Positions 5,374-7,592 of a DNA stretch of 7,592 bases are shown here, piece after piece (the stretch's first letter is position 1; each line of letters begins with the position of its first letter). This DNA comes from Opitutaceae bacterium (lineage in GTDB: Bacteria; Verrucomicrobiota; Verrucomicrobiia; Opitutales; Opitutaceae): NCBI GenBank assembly GCA_031282705.1, contig JAITDF010000407.1, positions 1-7,592 on the forward strand. Direction: 5' to 3'. The notes beneath the pieces are model-generated. The model did not search any database. It worked only from the letters and a program-made list of their open reading frames with translations, and had not been told where the DNA came from. A program made the position numbers and the translations under genes.

Positions 5374-7572
5374 ATGACCCGCATCCCGCCCCTCCTCCGC
5401 TTCCTGCCCTTGCTCGGCCTCGCCGTGACGCTGCCCGGCGGCCAGAAGCAGGCCGAAATCCTGGAAATCGCCACCGCCGGCTCGGCGCTGGTCCTCGCCG
5501 TCGCGCCGGACGCGCCGGTGGTGTTCCGCCACTACGGGGGCCGGACCGCCGGCGCGGACGCCTTTTTATACAAGGGCCACCGGGACGGCCCCGAGGTTTA
5601 CCCCGCCTTCGGCGGCACCAACTTCGCGAACCTCGCGCTGAGCGTCGTCCACGCGGACGGCTCGCTGACCACCGAGCTGGTTTACGCGGGCCACGAACGG
5701 CGCGCGCTCGACGCCGGCCGCGAGGAGACCGTCGTCCACTTGAAGGACAAACTTTACCCGCTGACCGTCGATCTCCACTTCACGGCCCACAAGGCGGAGG
5801 ACGTCATCACCCAGCGCGCCGTCCTCTCCCATCGCGAAAAGGCCCCGGTGCGGGTCGAAACCATCGCCTCCGCCTGCCTGCCGCTCCAGGCCGGCGCGTA
5901 TTACCTGACGCATTTTCACGGCGCCTGGGGCCGCGAGATGCGCGTGACCGAGGAAAAGCTGACGCCGGGCGGAAAAATCATCGAGGAATACAGAAAGGGC
6001 GTGCAGACGACCATGTCCGACAACCCCTCCTTCATGCTCGCCCTTGAACACCCGGCGGACGAGGAGGCCGGCGAGGTCTATGCCGGCGCGCTCGCCTGGT
6101 CGGGCAACTACAGGCTGTCCTTCGCGCCGGACGAGCTGGAGACGCTGCACATCACCGCCGGCATGAACCCCTTCGCCGCCGCCCGCATGGTGGCCCCCGG
6201 CGAGGCGCTGGAGACGCCCGCGATGGTGCTGACCTACAGCGCCCGCGGCCGCGGCCAGGCCTCGCGCAACCTCCACGACTGGAGCCGCCGCCACGCGCTC
6301 GCCCACGGCGGCGAACCGCGCGCCATCCTGCTCAACAGCTGGGAGGGCGCCTACTTCGCCTTTGATGAAAAAACCCTCACCGGCATGATGGACGACGCCG
6401 CCGCCCTGGGCATCGAAATGTTCGTGCTCGACGACGGCTGGTTCGGCAACAAACACCCCCGCAACGACGCCAGGGCCGGCCTCGGCGACTGGCAGGTGAA
6501 CCGCCAGAAACTCCCCCGCGGCATCGGCCACCTCGCCGACTACGCCGTCTCCAAGGGCCTCCGCTTCGGCATCTGGATCGAGCCGGAAATGGTGAACCCC
6601 AGGAGCGAGCTGGCCGAAAACCACCCCGAATGGGTGGTGAAAAGCCCCGGACGCGAAATCCCGCAACGGCGCAACCAGTGGGTGCTCGATTTGAGCAACC
6701 CCGCCGTGCAGGACTTTGTGGAAAAAGTGTTCGACGACACCGTCGCGCTCTCGCCCAACATCACTTATATAAAATGGGACGCCAACCGCCCCGTCTGGAG
6801 CGCCGGCTCGGAATACCTGCCGGCGGACCGGCAGACGCACTTCTGGAAAGACTACGTGGACGGATTATACAAAGTGTATGAACGCGTCCGCGCGAAACAC
6901 CCGGACATCACCATCCAGCTCTGCTCCAGCGGCGGCGCGCGCCTCGACTACGGCGCGCTGAAATACCACGACGAATTCTGGGCCAGCGACAACACCAACG
7001 CCGTGGACCGCGTGCTCATACAATACGGCGCCGGCATGATTTATCCCGCGATCGCCACGGCCTCGCACGTCTCGGCCAGCCCCAACCACCAGACCGGGAT
7101 GATGGTCCCGCTGAAATTCCGCTTCGACGTCGCCATGTCCGGCCGCCTCGGCATGGAATTGCAGCCCAAGGACATCGCCGGCGCGGACCTGGAGTTCGCC
7201 CGGCGCGCGATCCAAAACTACAAACGCATCCGCCCCGTCGTGCAGCTCGGCGACCTATACAGGCTGTGCTCGCCTTATGATGAAAAAGGGCGCGCGGCTC
7301 TGGCGTATGTTTCCAAGGACCGGAAGGAGGCGGTGCTCTTCGCCTACAACCTGTATCATTTCCATGCGCGCGGCTTCACTTTCGACGTGAAATTAAAAGG
7401 CCTAGACCCCGCGAAAACCTACACCGTTTCCGAATTGAACATGAAAACGTCGAAGAGCGTTTTCCCCGGAAACAAAAAGACCTTCACCGGCGATTATTTG
7501 ATGAAAGCCGGCGTCAGCCTCTCCATCCCCCGCCCGCAGGAAAGCGCCGTGCTGCATATGACGGAGAAGTAG
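5374..7572 (+). CDS. Exported alpha-galactosidase, glycoside hydrolase family 36
   Basis: This 732-residue retaining glycosidase should remove terminal alpha-linked galactose from substrates such as raffinose-type sugars or other galactosides. It shows the full GH36 layout: an N-terminal beta-sandwich domain (about 45-290), a TIM barrel (about 315-630) and a C-terminal beta domain (about 640-730). Key motifs are DDGWFGN (353-359), WIEPEMVNP (401-409), YIKWDANRPVW (465-475) with nucleophile D469, CSSGGARLDYG (517-527), and WASDNTNAVDR (536-546) with acid/base D539. The length matches family members of about 720-750 residues. The ATG at 5374 gives a signal peptide, MTRIPPLLRF followed by LPLLGLAVTLPGG, with cleavage plausible after QKQA at residue 27, so the enzyme is probably periplasmic. 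A TTG at 5323 would add 17 residues before this signal and looks less likely. No Shine-Dalgarno is seen. It is transcribed away from the regulator/GDPD operon and probably shares its control region. Confidence 0.95.
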   Translation: MTRIPPLLRFLPLLGLAVTLPGGQKQAEILEIATAGSALVLAVAPDAPVVFRHYGGRTAGADAFLYKGHRDGPEVYPAFGGTNFANLALSVVHADGSLTTELVYAGHERRALDAGREETVVHLKDKLYPLTVDLHFTAHKAEDVITQRAVLSHREKAPVRVETIASACLPLQAGAYYLTHFHGAWGREMRVTEEKLTPGGKIIEEYRKGVQTTMSDNPSFMLALEHPADEEAGEVYAGALAWSGNYRLSFAPDELETLHITAGMNPFAAARMVAPGEALETPAMVLTYSARGRGQASRNLHDWSRRHALAHGGEPRAILLNSWEGAYFAFDEKTLTGMMDDAAALGIEMFVLDDGWFGNKHPRNDARAGLGDWQVNRQKLPRGIGHLADYAVSKGLRFGIWIEPEMVNPRSELAENHPEWVVKSPGREIPQRRNQWVLDLSNPAVQDFVEKVFDDTVALSPNITYIKWDANRPVWSAGSEYLPADRQTHFWKDYVDGLYKVYERVRAKHPDITIQLCSSGGARLDYGALKYHDEFWASDNTNAVDRVLIQYGAGMIYPAIATASHVSASPNHQTGMMVPLKFRFDVAMSGRLGMELQPKDIAGADLEFARRAIQNYKRIRPVVQLGDLYRLCSPYDEKGRAALAYVSKDRKEAVLFAYNLYHFHARGFTFDVKLKGLDPAKTYTVSELNMKTSKSVFPGNKKTFTGDYLMKAGVSLSIPRPQESAVLHMTEK

Positions 7573-7592
7573 CGCGCGTTTGCATATTAATC

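Noticed and set aside
5125..5532. N-terminal extension of the regulator frame up to 5532
   Set aside because: The extra 136 residues would cross the divergent control region and the alpha-galactosidase start, and contain no domain. The HTH begins right after the ATG at 5124.
5566..6840. A 424-codon minus-strand frame inside the alpha-galactosidase gene
   Set aside because: Antisense, low-complexity Gly/Val/Ala-rich sequence with no motif; the + strand has all GH36 catalytic motifs.
7573..7592. A terminator or further gene after the alpha-galactosidase
   Set aside because: Only 20 bases remain and no inverted repeat or start is visible in them.

Overview
The window is about 70% G+C and densely coding, with proline-, alanine- and arginine-rich shadow frames. 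None of its five genes has a clear Shine-Dalgarno sequence. Protein content and style (exported sugar hydrolase, GlpT-like antiporter, bacterial AraM/EgsA-type dehydrogenase, SorC regulator) fit a high-GC Gram-negative polysaccharide degrader. My best guess is Verrucomicrobiota, perhaps Opitutaceae; this is inferred from style, not from a marker gene.

Layout. Four genes run leftward. The first is a SorC/DeoR-type sugar-binding regulator (5124-4132). The second is an exported glycerophosphodiester phosphodiesterase (GDPD, 4135-3068), whose first ATG overlaps the regulator stop as ATGA. After a 159-bp gap filled with short G-rich tandem repeats comes sn-glycerol-1-phosphate dehydrogenase (EgsA/AraM family, 2908-1502). 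A 48-bp gap then leads to an organophosphate:phosphate antiporter of the GlpT/UhpC family (1453-74). Running rightward from a 249-bp divergent control region is an exported GH36 alpha-galactosidase (5374-7572). The window ends 20 bp after its stop.

Control region 5125-5373. It holds a plausible leftward promoter (TTGATA-16-CATAAA), an AT-rich rightward -10 region with no good -35, a GC hairpin, and a nested pair of inverted repeats: 9-bp arms 42 bp apart centre to centre, plus an 18-bp near-palindrome. The nested repeats are the best candidate operator for the adjacent regulator.

How the genes may work together (inference). The phosphodiesterase would cleave a glycerophosphodiester outside the cytoplasm. 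The antiporter, which keeps the GlpT substrate arginines and histidine, would import the glycerol phosphate. EgsA would oxidise sn-glycerol-1-phosphate to dihydroxyacetone phosphate for glycolysis. EgsA acts on the G1P enantiomer rather than G3P, so the set reads as a dedicated G1P scavenging pathway. G1P is the stereochemistry of the phosphatidylglycerol head group and of type I lipoteichoic acid. The divergent alpha-galactosidase suggests, more weakly, an alpha-galactosylated source such as a galactosylated glycerol-phosphate polymer. The families are individually known; the combination and the proposed substrate are the points worth testing.
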